Assembly (NCBI GenBank): GCA_022036555.1
Contig: CM039126.1
Span: 11,605,591 to 11,669,590, forward strand
From: Microstegium vimineum
Lineage: Eukaryota; Streptophyta; Magnoliopsida; Poales; Poaceae
Reading direction: 5' to 3'
Length of the DNA stretch: 64,000 nucleotides
Part shown: piece by piece, positions 43,856 through 56,279 of the stretch
Numbering within the stretch: position 1 is the stretch's first letter
How the letters are laid out: each line of letters opens with the position of its first letter
Position numbers and translations under genes: made by a program
The notes under the pieces: generated by a model
Database searches by the model: none
Seen by the model: only the letters and a program-made list of their open reading frames with translations
Told to the model about the DNA's origin: nothing

Positions 43856-46311
43856 ACACTTCCAACCATAGATTCTTGAGGGAAAAGGCAGGAAAACATT
43901 CCTAGAGAGCGGATCTACTACTTCCCAAAGTCTAAGAGCTTGTGGTTCACGTTTGGTCGGCGGTGCTAGGGTTTGTTACCATTGGAGCTTGCTCCTAGCC
44001 GGCTAGGCGTCGCCCTAGAGCTTGCCCCTCCTTTGTGGTAGCCTAGGGAGGTTTGTAATCGACTTGTGAAGCTAAGGTATTACCTCTCATCTCAAGGATT
44101 CACTTCCTTGACTTGAGATTGAGTTGGAGTTGTAAAGCTCCTAACCTTTGTGGCACCTCAACAACGTGGACTTAGGCAAGCCTTAGTGACGAGCTGAACC
44201 ACGGGATAAATCATCGTGTCTTGTGTGCTGGTCCCCTAGGGTTTACTTCCTGCAATATATCTTGTGCTAGGGTTTGTGTTGTTGATTTGAGGAAAAGAAC
44301 CATATCTGTGGTAACTAGTCTTCGAGCTGGTTCTTGTATTGAAATTGCAGGGAAGGACTCATCTTGGTGCATAGTATCTCCTTGCCAAACCTCATTTCAA
44401 TCTGCTCAGTTTTTCTAGGTCGGCAGTGCCGCCCTCTATAGGTCGGCAGTGCCACCCTCTGTTCTAACATCTGCTCGAGTTGATTTTTGACAGGCCTATT
44501 CACCCTCCCTCTAGGCTATTTACCCTTCCTAAGATCCTACACCCACTCTCTACACTCGCCTAGCCGCCCGCACCGGCCGGCGGCCGCCACCCTGCCCTCT
44601 CCCCGTCGGCGCCCCACACGGCCACACCCTCCAGCGGACCAGCGCCCCTGCCCTCTCCCCCCTTGGCGCCGCCACAGCAAGTGATACGAGCGGCGCGCCG
44701 TCTCCTCTCCTCTCCCCGGCAACGCGACTCCCCAATAACGAGCAGTGGCGGGCTGGCGGCAGCGGCGAGTGCGACCGCGGCGGCGGCGTGACCTAGCAGC
44801 ACACCGGCCTGTGCAGAGGCAAAGCTTCCCCTTTTTTCTCTAGCCAAAACTGTGGTCACATGGAAAATCGGTGAGTTCGGTTTAGAACCGGAACCGAACC
44901 GATTTTACCGAGTACCGAACTGCTCGGTTCTGAGAAATTTTAGGAACCGAACGGTTCTAGTTTTTAAGGAACCGAAATTTATAAGAAACCGAGGAACCGA
45001 ACCGATTGGTTCGGTTAGAACCAAATGCCCAGGGCGATTTCACGCAACAAGAACGAAACATGAATTTTACAGTGTTGATGTTGGTCTGTGATCCAAATCA
45101 CACACCAGACACTACTACAGGCAGTCTTTGTAAGGGTGATTTCTGATTCTTTGTAGAAGCCTATTAGATTTATAGCGACAGTTGGATATGAAGTAGTTTA
45201 TGATCCTTTCTAGGAGCGGTTGGGCCAGCCGTTAAATAGGATTTATATGAGCAGTTGGATATAAAGTTGATCCAACACATTAATTTCTAGAAATCACGTC
45301 AGTCGATCCTTGCACGTAGCTTCATCTACCATCGTCACATGTGTCTCTAATAAATTTTGACTCCTCATATTATTCGAGTCAGATTTGAATTGAGTATTTG
45401 AGACCCTAAACAAATTTAAATAAAAAAATTGTCTACTACAAAGTTGTAACTTTTCAAGATATACAACTTTCGTTTTTGGAGTTTCTCCAATCCGATACTT
45501 TTATAAAATTTGAGTTTCAAATTTAACAAATTCAAACATAGTTTTCTTTGACAAGATGATTTTAAATAAAAAGTTGTCAACTACAAAGTTATAGAATTCA
45601 TCAAAATCTATAATTTTTGTTTTGTTTTAAATTTTCATATGACTTGGTTTGAAGAATTCAAAATTTTAATTTCAAAAAATAAAAACTTCAAATAATATTT
45701 TGAAACATAAAATTATTTCAGCTAAAAAAAACTTATCAACAACAATCTTATAGCACTCATGAAGGTCTACAACTTTTAATTTAGTCAGTTTTCATGCATT
45801 GTGGTGCTTCTTGCTTAGTAAATATCGGGCTTGCATGGTGGGAACTACAACAGCTTCTTTCAATTTTATACATAAAGGATCAACCTTGAAAAGAGAAGAA
45901 TGTTCTCTAGTCTCACAACTCGGCTGATGATCTTCTACAACGTGCGAAGAAGCTTCTTCTAGCTCACCTTGTGTGGCATGTGGAGCAGATTTTTCTTCTC
46001 TCTCTTGCTTAGAATTGAGTCAATTAATGATGGTATTATTTGTGATTTTTTTTCTTAACAATTTTAGACCAAAAACAACACTTTGGAATAGCAACTCTCT
46101 CAGGAGTTGGCGTAACATTATGATCCACAGTAATGTTACACACCTCATCATTTCCCTTATCAATTTGAGACACAAAGTTATCTTCTTGCTGCTCAATAGA
46201 GTTTTTATTGGATTTGCTTTGTTGATGATCACCTTCTTTAGAACTAGAATCAACTAAAGAAAATATTAGAACATGTCTTCTCTTCTTGTATGGAGTTCTT
46301 CTTGTATGGAG
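43856..46311 (-). repeat. Contig-end overlap, copy 2 (inverted copy of 15256-17711)
   Basis: This is the exact reverse complement of 15256-17711 by every position I compared. It contains part of the Copia LTR (43856-44541), the left part of the hAT element (44542-45037) and AT-rich flank. Contig C continues uniquely after 46311, while contig B continues uniquely after 17711, as expected of a dovetail. Confidence 0.93.
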
Positions 46312-47030
46312 TTGATGCTTGCTTATGTCCAATAACAAAGGTTGCATTAGGCCCTCCACAGTGTGGAGCTTAAGCGATGCTCGAAAGAGAGAAAATTGGA
46401 GCTTCGCTCCTGCCATTGTGACCAGTGATGCTAGAAACGAGTGGTGCTAGAAATTCCTATAGCGATGCACGTACTTGCTTCGATGCTTGAACGATGCCCA
46501 AACAATAAAGAAATGTTTTCCTGTACTGATCCTTCTGTGCGGTGCTGCTCAGTTTAAAGGCTGAACATACAGAAGTAGGTCCCAGCAAGTTAGAAGGCTA
46601 CAACTTAGCACATTTGTCTTGGCACAAATTAATGAACCATGTGATCTTGTCTTGTTGCACCTTCATAATTTTCTTCTTTTCTCTAGTTGCACAACTTAGA
46701 ATATATTGCATGCTTCTAAAATACTTTCCATCAATTGCAGTAACAATGCTCGCATTAAAACCTCTTGAATTATCTCATTGCATCCATGTCATCAACAATA
46801 TTTGCTCAATGTAAGGATGAATATAGCTAGTCATAATATGCTTAACAGATTTACTTCCTTATTTCACATCCTCCAAATGGTGAAGCAAAATCATCCTATA
46901 ATTTCTAGAAATAAGTTCCTTTCTCATAGCCTTCTTCAAATCTTCCCAATTCTTGATGAGATGTTTACATGTATATTATTTCCACCAACCAAGAGCATAA
47001 TCTTCGAATTCAAGAACATCTTGTGATAAA
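45973..47030 (-). pseudogene. Decayed LTR-retrotransposon gag-region relic
   Basis: The minus strand at 46800-47000 reads as fragments such as ELISRNYRMILLHHLEDVK and GSKSVKHIMTSYIH with stops between. This resembles the retrotransposon gag domain of Ty3-type elements (basic Arg/Tyr start, then a Leu-rich helix and a GSKSV turn). A Lys/Asn/Ser-rich open frame (46416-46036) follows. No LTRs or pol were found. The call is tentative. Confidence 0.4.
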
Positions 47031-48002
47031 AAAAATCTTGGGAACAGGGCTTAGATTGTCACATGCTGATTCATGACTCTTGAAAAGGTTACTCTGGACT
47101 TATAGACCTCAGGAATGTCAAACCATAAGCATAAGCAACTAAGCAGGCGTCATGCAACTTTGTTTAGTTACCTGTCCGCTGCATGTTTCTCCAAACGTTA
47201 TCACGGCAAGTTGCCTGGCACATGTCGCTGTGATATTTACACCAAGAAATTGATGTGTTATCAGCAATACTAAGTCAATCATTAGTAACATTCAATTCTG
47301 AACTCACTCTTAACCAATAGCAAGACACTAGGACATCGTTGCCGATTTTGTAGCTCGAATATGTGAAAACTGCAATAATGGAAAATCCAAACCTGAGGAC
47401 CGCTGCAAATACGCTCACCACTGAGAAAGCAAACCCTGCCTCAACCAGAGTCCTATTCCACCACAACCCCACGCGACAGGCAACAAAACGGAGCATAAAT
47501 TTCAGCCTGAACATTTACAACATGGGAAAGTGCCATTTACACAATTGATCCTAGTTCGCAATTTCGAAGGCATCATGACCAGAATGATCACCAATGATCC
47601 TGAACTATTATATGAGAACATTATGGGTTGAAATGTAAGGATTACTCAGATAAGAGGAATTGTATTACTGAGAGACACGTAATAATTTGATAAAAATACT
47701 AAACGTGAGTATAACTTAGCTGAAATAAATAAATAAATAAACAAAGGAAACGACGATTTTGCAATTTTACAAGTAAACTAGAATCTAATGATCTAAGGCT
47801 GTTTACTGATGGTTACAAAAATGACAGCTCGTGCACAAAAATGGATGTACCATCCCCAGTAAATCGACAGTTGAATCCCTTACATCACTTGATTTGTTGT
47901 ACAGGGGAGCATATACTTAAAACTAGCAAGAAATGTGAATTGGGAGCTGAGAAACAACAGACTCATCTGATAAAAATTGCTAAATAAAGATGCTATATTC
48001 TG
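47031..48002. other. Downstream flank of PP5
   Basis: AT-rich sequence with no convincing gene. A minus-strand frame at 47514-47275 is hydrophobic (AFSVVSVFAAVLRFGFSIIAV) but lies beyond the PP5 stop codon and shows no family match. The PP5 3' UTR probably occupies part of 47700-48002. Confidence 0.4.
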
Positions 48003-51000
48003 TCATTGAAACATCCTGAGGAAGTTATTTGCATACGCCATCGGCCTCACATCAGGGTGTGGCTGCAAGATGCATCAGCAAGTGTGAAAATCCCATAATC
48101 AGATATCCAGTTGCTAATCAGATTGGTGCTAAAATGAAGTTTAACAGGAGCATGATAAAAGGATATTCAAAGTGTCAACCAAGAAAAACTGAAACCATAA
48201 GGAAATGCATTGGATGAGAAGTAAAATGTGAAGGTGTTTTGAAATATGGCGGTTTCCATGGAACCTAAAGATTTAAGTTTTTTCATTGCATCTTTGTCGG
48301 CTTGGTCCTCTGATTCCAATTTCTGACGAAATGTGTATACTAATGTTCCACTAAAAGTTCAAGGTCATGTAAACACAAACTGGATAAATTCTTAAAAACA
48401 GGCAGTGTCCAGTTTTTTGCCTCTGTTAGCATATGTTTAAACCTTGAGCAGCAATCGACACTTCTCACACAAACAGCTTGTGGAGAGTGGCCCAAACTTT
48501 ACACAAATGAAAGATGAGACAACTACTCACCACAGCTGAGAATGTAACAATATCTGGTTTCATTTCTGGAGCTGTGAAGCGAATAAATGCACCCTTGTTG
48601 CCCATCTGTATCAAAAAAGGCAGTTCACAAGATTAAAACATCATGATACAATATTACAAAAAATGACAACATAGATAAATAAATAAAAAATAGGACAAAA
48701 ATTGACAAGAAAAACTCTGTTCTCTGCCTCAATAAACAAAATACATCAAGAAAAGCAATCAGCATTCAATGGCATAACAATGCAAATGGAAGTTAGTATA
48801 AACAAGCAACACGGTAACATAAGGCTATATATACACCTATACCTGGTCACAGTAATTAGGCGCAGAGAAGACTGTTATAAGCTTTCCATCATGTTCAATT
48901 TCATAGCCTTCATCCTTTACTTCATGGGACCGGACAATAAGATCTGGCAACTCATCAAGAAAACAAAAGGTGAAGACATTTCTCGTGTAAATTGCCCTTT
49001 AGTAAATATATATAAGATCCCACGATATTTACCCAGGTTATTTTCCTGTAAAAACTTCTTAGTCACATCTGCACCAAAGGAAAGAGCAACACCACGTTTG
49101 CTTGGACCTCTTCCAAGCTGAGGCTGAGGGTCACTCCATAGTAGTTCACACATTAGACCTGCCATAAAGAACCAGTAGTAACATTGTGTCATATGCCCAT
49201 CATTGCCATGTAGACAATAGTAAGATGGCATCATACATCCTGAAAGCATCAAGCCATGAAAGTATGAAACACGTCAAGACAAGAACTGAGCATACAACAG
49301 TTGATTAGGACCATCTGGGGTCCTACCCACCCAGCAAGACTGTGGGTGCTTACCTTACCTGGGAATTAAATTCAGTTTAGGAAATAGTACATGCACATAG
49401 GTGCTTTCAATCATAAAGCATATAGAAATTTGGCTTCACTTTAAAAAGAATAATAGCTAAGATTGTTAAACATTTTGACTCAAGTCCATAGTTCAGCTAC
49501 TCCAAGTTAATGGGAAGCAGTCATGTGTACATTGGGAATTTGCGCCATGTGATACTACAGCAAGCTGACCAGGTAATAGAGCTTCAGTATTATCATCATA
49601 GTGGTTTAAGAAGATAGTAAAAGAAAACTCAGAGCACAAACACTGTAGGCACAAACATAATAGCTAAATCAAGTGTAGATGAACTGCCACAGTAGGAAAT
49701 CATTTCATAATATTAGATGGAAATAAGCAGCATCAACCAAATATAGAAAAAAGAGGATACTATACCTTCTTCAGGTGGTTCACAGAAACGATCAATGGAC
49801 CTAATGTCTGAAAGTTTCACCCCATCAACACTAAATAGCCCTCCATGAACCACAAACACCTTGTTGTTGATAACATGCGCAAGAGGTAACCAACAAAAGA
49901 CTTCAGCAAAAAGTTCAACAAACTTTTCGCCCAGCTTTGACCTCACTTCCCCCTCAAAGCCATATATTTTGTTCATGCTCTTGCTTTCATGATTTCCTCT
50001 TGCAAGGTACATGGCTGAAAGATTAAAAAGATTCACCAGTGCAATATTAGTACATCTACAAATTAAAGGCCATGTTTTATCAAAAGTTAACATAACATCA
50101 GAACTGCTCAAGTAACAATATCGAGTAACAATATCGTGAGTGGGTTGCATCTTGGAGAGGCCTCTAGATCTCTCCCTGTACTATATTTTTCTTCTTAATG
50201 AAATGACACGAAACAATCTTGCATCTTTCAAGAGAAGAAACAAACTGCACAATGTTGTTCAGTTCACAGAATTAACAATGTGCAAATACCTTTTGGATAG
50301 AGGCACTTGAAAGCAAAAAGGGTGAGTATGACTTCAACAGAGAAAGATCCTCTGTCCACAAAATCACCATTGAAGAGGTAAGGATTTTCTTCTGAGGGAA
50401 GCCCATTGAGGTCAAATAAGTTGAGCAAATCAAAGTACTGCACAGGGGAAAAAAGATTAATCATGCCAACCAGTGCAGCTTAAAGGAATCATATGGAAAT
50501 ATAAATTTTAGCCAGGCCAAGTGAAATCACTATTTCAGATGTCCAATCCCCTCAGGTACTGAAGATCTTTATAATCAATGTGCATCAAAGCTAATGTTTC
50601 TTCTTTCTTCCTATGTCAAATTTTAGAAAATGACAAGCTTTATTTCTACTTTCTGTTAAACTCGACCTGCGGGGGCTACTTTCTGTTATACTAATAGTTT
50701 AATACAGTACATCAAAAGGAGATACAAACATGTTCCATAACTGCAATACCTTATTTTACAAGACCATCTGTTTGTTAATTTGTAGGTGACAACTACGGTC
50801 GAAAATAGGCAGTTTCAAATACAGATGAATTAAAAGGAGGCTTCAGATACAACTTTAATAGTGATGCAGTCACTTTGCGTTCTTCTCTTAGCAAGTATGC
50901 ACAAAACAATGGAGCGAACAAGTCTAAACAATCACTCCAAGTGATGCACACATTAAACATAAATACCTGGCCATGCACATCACCGCAAACTGTAAAATGC

Positions 51001-53304
51001 CCACCGTTTGGAACATTCACATCAACAAGGGAAGGCATCGAACGCAGCAAATCCAAGGTTTTTAGCACAATCTGAAAAGCATATCTACATTGACAAGTTA
51101 ACGAAGAAAATGACTCAGAGAACAGATAAAGACAACAAGAAACATGTTCCGTTATAAGATAATTGTACCTTTTATGAATGCATTTCTGCTGCTTAAATTC
51201 ATCCAACATTGCTTTGACAAAATCTACCGTTATTTCTTCCCCATCAATTCTTGGTCCAGCATATTGTGGCTCTACTTCTAGTGAACGAAAAGAATTGTGC
51301 ACCTTAATTAGAATGTGAAATAAACAAACATAAGTTGTACAAATAAGACGAGTCTCCACCCAGCACCCACTCAAAAAAGGAAAGCTCAAGACTTAAATGA
51401 TAAATAGAAATACAAAGTTCCAATGGAACAACACAAGATGGCATAATCCACAATAAAGTTTTAAGTTTCTGTAGCATGATAGCATCAAATTGATGGGAAC
51501 TAATAAGTCCACAGAATGTATAGTTCTTTAATAAAGTAGCCAACGATGACCGGACAGGCTCATATCCCTTATTAGAAGGTGCAAGAGAAACTTTTAATCA
51601 CCTACAACAGCTATAAAGACACCTGTGACCATGCATTTCACTTTTAGCCATAACTATTAAGGGCCTGTTTGGATCCCTCCATCTAAAGTTTAGCCACTAA
51701 AGTTTTGATCTAAAGTCTCCAAACAGGCGGTCCAAAATTAGATCTAAACTTTAGCTAACCCTAAAAAGCACATTAGACCATTAGACCAGAAAACCGAGCT
51801 AAAATTATTCATTACTTCTCCCCTTTAATGCAAAGCAGAGCTACCACCAATTTTCTTACAAAAAATATTTGAACATGGAGCAACAGGTGAGCAAATCCCC
51901 AACAGAATTCAAAAACCAGATACCTATGATATGGTAGTCGATAGAGTCTGCCACGGAGCGCCTCTCAGCGTCTCCAACAGAAATTGCTTCTTCAAAACGG
52001 ATTTTTTGGACAGCTTTCTCACACTCTTTCAACTTTCTTGTAGCGTCTGGATCATTCGGACAGATTTTTTTAACCTGGGAAAAGATTGTTTTCTAATTTC
52101 AAACATAGAACCAAAAGTAACAAAATTTACTACCCAATATATATTGGCAGTCCGTAGTCTAGGTCACTAAGAGATACTCCCTCCATCCCAAATTATAAGA
52201 CATTCCAAGAATCTTGGAGGGTCGAAGCATCTCAAGTTTGACCAATAATTATAGAGAAAACTATAAAGATTTATGACATCAAATAGGCATACTATGAAAA
52301 TATAATTGATAACGAATCTAATGATGCTTAGTTGGCATCATAAGTGTTATTATATTGTTATATAATTTTGGTCAAACTTGAGAACTTTAACTCTCCAAGA
52401 TTCTTGGGATGTCTTATAATTTGGGATGGATGGAGTATGTACACAAGTAGAGCAGTTCACTAACCTGCTGAAAATCCTTCAGGGCTTCCTTGAACTTTCC
52501 CATGGCAAGATATGCTGCGCCACGTCTATAATAACCCTAAAAAAAGAAAACTTCATTAAATGCAGAAACTAAAGAAAAGAAAGAGACCATGTCAGCAAGA
52601 GGTGGCACTGGCAACATCACTTACTTTTGAATATCTAGGATCAATTTCGATGGCTTTTGTAGCATCTTGCACAGCACTTCCGTATTCCTCTAATTTTGAG
52701 TGTGCAAATGCACGGTTTGCCCAGTAAACTGCATTCGAACTATTCAGCTCAATGGCTTGACTGTAAAGTTCTATAGCCTGCGAGAACTTGTTTGCTGGAG
52801 AAAATAGATGCAAGTAGTAAGTGTCACAGTTCAAAGAGAACATTAAAAAATATCCCAGATTACAGCCAGATATATTAAAATTTTAAAGTAAAGGAACATC
52901 AGTAGCCAAAATGCCTAATAATGCTCTAGATGGTTTGTTGAATGGATCAAGTATAAGACAAATTAATTTTCATTGATGGAGACATACAACTTTCAAATTT
53001 TAGTGCAAGATTTAGCATACAAACCCTAGTATGTCCCTATCTGCTTTTTAGCCACCATTACAATTCACAGAAAATAATAGGTCATATTATCATAATAGAA
53101 TTTATCTTTTGCCCACTACAATAAGGTACTCAGAAGTAATCTTTGCATAGTGAGAACACACCTACATGGAGTGTTAGGGAAAAATGTTAGTGCTCAGCTA
53201 CAATGAAAAATCAGGTCAAGTCTTAGCATACCCTTGAAGGCATCATTCGCCTTAAGTTTAAATTCCTCAGCCCTTTGCACATCTGAATTTGCAGTAGCAT
53301 CCAT
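48003..53304 (-). CDS. PP5: Serine/threonine protein phosphatase 5 (TPR-PPP type), twelve exons, complete
   Basis: PP5 is a PPP-family phosphatase with N-terminal TPR repeats that bind the HSP90 C-terminus and hold the active site shut; the plant form (PAPP5) also acts on phytochrome. By reading the exons are 53304-53232, 52794-52625, 52536-52465, 52074-51924, 51277-51169, 51084-50967, 50437-50290, 50014-49766, 49158-49033, 48943-48843, 48605-48531 and 48062-48003. They total 1452 nt (483 residues), in phase with AG/GT borders. TPRs span about residues 10-115 (ANKFSQAIELYSQAIELNSS and the following repeats). Metal and phosphate residues lie in GDVHGQ (226-231), GDFVDRG (255-261), GNHE (287-290), RSHEV (about 410) and SAPNYCD (about 432-438). 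The start ATG opens MDATANSDVQRAEEFKLKAN. No defects are seen. Confidence 0.96.
51661..51735. repeat. Fragment of a GTTTGGATC-type MITE in PP5 intron 4
   Basis: GGCCTGTTTGGATCCCTCCA and the inverted CCAAACAGGC, 45 bp apart, with TAAAGTTTAG between them, are hallmarks of a common grass MITE. A related piece lies at 55805-55940. Only a short part is present. Confidence 0.5.
52177..52435. mobile_element. Stowaway MITE in PP5 intron 3
   Basis: The left end CTCCCTCCATCCCAAATTAT pairs with the right end, read inward CTCCATCCATCCCAAATTAT. TA flanks both sides (52175-52176 and 52436-52437). At 259 bp it sits in the intron between the exons at 52465 and 52074 and would be spliced out. Confidence 0.9.
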
Positions 53305-53990
53305 GAGAGTTATTGTCCTTCAGCTGCTTACCAAAAGGATAATTTCATATGAAGACTTAAAAGACCAGGGTTCCAAAAAGCGGAACTAAGCGCACGCTTC
53401 CACGCCCTGAAGCGCTAAGCGGACAGGGGCATAAGCCTCCGAAAGCGCGACAGCCTTGGTGGAGCAGCGCAGCCGCCGGGGCCGGGCGCCGTTGACGGTC
53501 CCCCGGAGGCGGGAGGGAGCGGGAGGCGCGCACGCAGGGTCGCCTGCCGGTGTGCGGAAGACCGGAGGCGAGGGCGCGAGGTGGGAGGGGGAGCCGCTGA
53601 CGCCTGAGAGAGCTGCGGGAGATGGAGGAACTGAAAAAGTAGATCTCACCTGTTCCTTCTCCCTTCTCACGCGGGATGGACGCCGCTGCCCCCTAGATCC
53701 ACGCGCTACCGCTCCACCTCCCTCACGCGCGTAGCCGACGACGTAGAAGAAACCCGGAGGCCAGGAACGACGGAGGAGGTAGGCGAGGCGGCGATGATAG
53801 GCGAGACAGCGCGGGAGGCAGGGCGGGAGGGGCAGAACGGAGGAAGCGGATGTGCTCCGTCGCTCGGCGGCGCGGTGGGAGGTGTGGGGCGGTGGGCGGT
53901 GGGCGCGGAGAAGAAAGGTTCCGGTGCTCCCGAGTCCCGAGAGCGATGGGTTAAGGGTGGGTTAAGGGTTGAACAAAATAAATAAATGAA
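53305..53990 (-). promoter_or_regulatory. PP5 5' leader and promoter region
   Basis: A short AT-rich stretch (53305-53375) is followed by GC-rich sequence to about 53960, as expected of a 5' leader, possibly with an intron, and core promoter. Long frames on either strand here (for example 53670-53386) are compositional. No TATA box could be placed. Confidence 0.4.
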
Positions 53991-54011
53991 GAAAAAAAGA
54001 AAAGGACGAAA

Positions 54012-54608
54012 TTTGCTTGTGACAAGTTGGAAACAAGTAACAACTGATCCTATCCTCTTTCAATGCCAATCGCAGTATATCTTTGGACTGTTTTGAGAGC
54101 TGCTTTGGGATGGCAACACTCGCCAACCTGTTGTTCTGGATTCCTATTAGAGTTTGTCGATGATAGTAGAGGCGCCACTATTCATATGTGCAGGAGCGCT
54201 CTGGACTATATGGAAGACAAGAAATGATATGGTGATCAATAAAAATGTCATTACTTCTCCCAAGGTGATCTTCTTCAAGACCCTGATGCTGATCAAGACG
54301 TGGAGGCCACTTCTGAAGGCGAAGCTTGAGCAGGCGACGGAAGAAATGATCAGCTTACTGACGACCAATGCACAGCTGTAATCTTAGGGCTTTTCGCACA
54401 CACTTGTTGGTTTTTGCTCCTGGGCTGGTGCATCTTTGAAAGTTAAAACTCAAGTTGATGTTGGTTCAGGTAGTGCGTTAGTAGAGGGTGTTTACGGTCT
54501 GCTTGTTGTTCCGTTTTATCATTGTAAAATGGTATCCCAGTGCACTTGGACCATGGGTGTTCTTATGCTTTCTAATAAAGCAGTGTGAAAACCTTTGGTC
54601 TAAAAAAT
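54012..54608 (+). mobile_element. 5'-truncated L1 LINE 3' end with target duplication
   Basis: A 15-bp direct repeat AAGAAAAGGACGAAA flanks the insertion (53997-54011 and 54609-54623). The body begins inside ORF2's C-terminal region (SALWTIWKTRNDMVINKN is the typical end of the plant zf-RVT domain) and ends with a stop at 54379. A 3' UTR and a short A-rich tail at 54602-54607 follow. It was inserted just upstream of the PP5 promoter region and has no reverse transcriptase left. Confidence 0.85.
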
Positions 54609-54623
54609 AAGAAAAGGACGAAA

Positions 54624-55268
54624 AGAAAAAGCCTATTGTATTATAGGTATTTCAACCTTCTTATCCATCAGTGTAAACGGTTTTACCGAAACACCAATGA
54701 CTTCACTTCTTGAGTTGTTTCTTCGTAAGAGCTAGAACTGTTTTCGGTAGAGCTAGAGCCTTACCAAACACACTCAAAGAAAATGGCGATGGATGTAGGA
54801 CTGAAAAAATGATGGCGGACGTCTGTCTTCGCTAGAGTAGTGAAAAAGTTATGTATCGTTTGGATTGTGACAAAAAAACAGTGGGAATGAGAAATAACGA
54901 AAGTGGATAACATAACGTTTGTTGGTATATCTGGAATGTGATAATAACAGATAAGATGAGCACGTATCCCACTGACACATATCTAATGGGATGGGTGGGT
55001 TACAGGCGGAAAACAATTGACAGAGAGCCACACCTGTGAGCTCAACTATCGAAGAAGTTATACGCGAGACTAGCCAGACATACGCCTTTACTAAACCATG
55101 GATCCTGAACCAATGGTCCACTCGTGGATCTGGAACCACCGGTCCCTACACCTCACCTTCATCCGGGAAGGTAGAGCCAATGAGCTTCTACTTGTCTGCT
55201 TGCCTTGCAGCTCGGTTGTCACTAGAGTCCTCAGGCACGAACATGTAGGAACTAAATCAGGAAGGTAA
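54624..55268. other. Intergenic sequence, nothing recognised
   Basis: Mixed composition with short frames on both strands (for example 55139-54849 minus and 55036-55248 plus) that overlap each other and match no family I recognise. Confidence 0.4.
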
Positions 55269-55626
55269 GAGCATCTCCAACAGTTTGCTAAATCATTTGT
55301 CATCCTTTAAAATTTGGCAAATCAATCAAAAAACACTCTCCAACAGTTTGACAATTGGACTTACCAATTCTACACGCTTGCTAAAAGATTGCATCGGTTT
55401 GCCATTTTTGTGAGCGCGCATCGGCTTGTCATCCTCTCACCCGCGAGTCCTCCTCTCAATTTCCCGCATGCAAGTTTCCTTCCTTTTTAATCTTCTTTTT
55501 TGGTTTGGCAAGTGAGAAATAACAAATTATTGGAGATGACCTATTTCCAACTTGGTAAATTATTATAGCAACTTGCTAAAACACAAGATTTGTCAAGTGA
55601 AAAATAACAATTTGTTGGAGATGCTC
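55269..55626. mobile_element. Tourist-like MITE with GAGCATCTCCAACA ends
   Basis: The left end GAGCATCTCCAACAGTTTGC pairs with the right end, read inward GAGCATCTCCAACAAATTG. TAA flanks both sides (55266-55268 and 55627-55629). At 358 bp it fits the PIF/Harbinger-derived Tourist group by its target duplication. Confidence 0.82.
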
Positions 55627-55804
55627 TAAGAGGAGCAGATGTACAACCCTATTAAGAAAAGCTTTAGTTGATTTCCTGATAAATCCAACGGGAGCTTTAC
55701 AAAAAGTTTAGCGAGGGCACTTCTAATGTAAACCCTACCATATTTTCTATGATTATTTACTATTGCTCTATTTATTGATTTTTGCTGATATATAACTATA
55801 TTTA

Positions 55805-55940
55805 GCGAGTGTTTGGATCTAGGGCTAAAGTTTAGTTCATGTTACATTGGACTTTTCATATGTTAACTAAGATTATTAAACATGAGTTAATTATAAAACT
55901 AATTATATAAGAGTAGACTAATTAGCGAGACGAATCGGCG
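55805..55940. repeat. GTTTGGATC-type MITE fragment
   Basis: GTGTTTGGATCTAGGGCTAA, then TAATTATAAAACTAATTA and AATTAGCGAGACGAATC, are the recurrent words of a very common grass MITE. Only one end is clear; the other has merged with a CDS-like GC-rich segment on the minus strand (about 55937-56012) that I cannot identify. Confidence 0.5.
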
Positions 55941-56279
55941 TTGAGCAGGCAGGGTAGCTCCGCGCCTCCGCCATATCGATCCAGAGCTCCTCGTCGACGC
56001 TGAGCTGGTAGGACTGGTCCCCTCTATTTAAAACTGGGAACGGTTTGGGCCAAAACTGGTTTTCTGGTTTGGTTTTTTACTTTGGGCCAACTTGGTTTGG
56101 GTGCGAATGGGCTAAAGAGCATATTGGACTAATTTGGTTTGGGCAGCAGCTAGAGTGGGCTGGATTGGTTTGGGCAGCAGTTTCAGTATGTGCAGTTGCA
56201 AACGGTGTATACACCGTGGTTTGGGCCCGAACGAAGACCGTGGTGTCGAGGCTAGACGCCCCCGACCCCGACGCCTCGA

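Noticed and set aside
15256..46311. A genuine long inverted repeat flanking a 26-kb segment, as in a giant transposon or foldback
   Set aside because: Perfect identity, both copies starting exactly at gap edges, and an arm boundary that cuts through the middle of a Copia LTR all point to a contig overlap.
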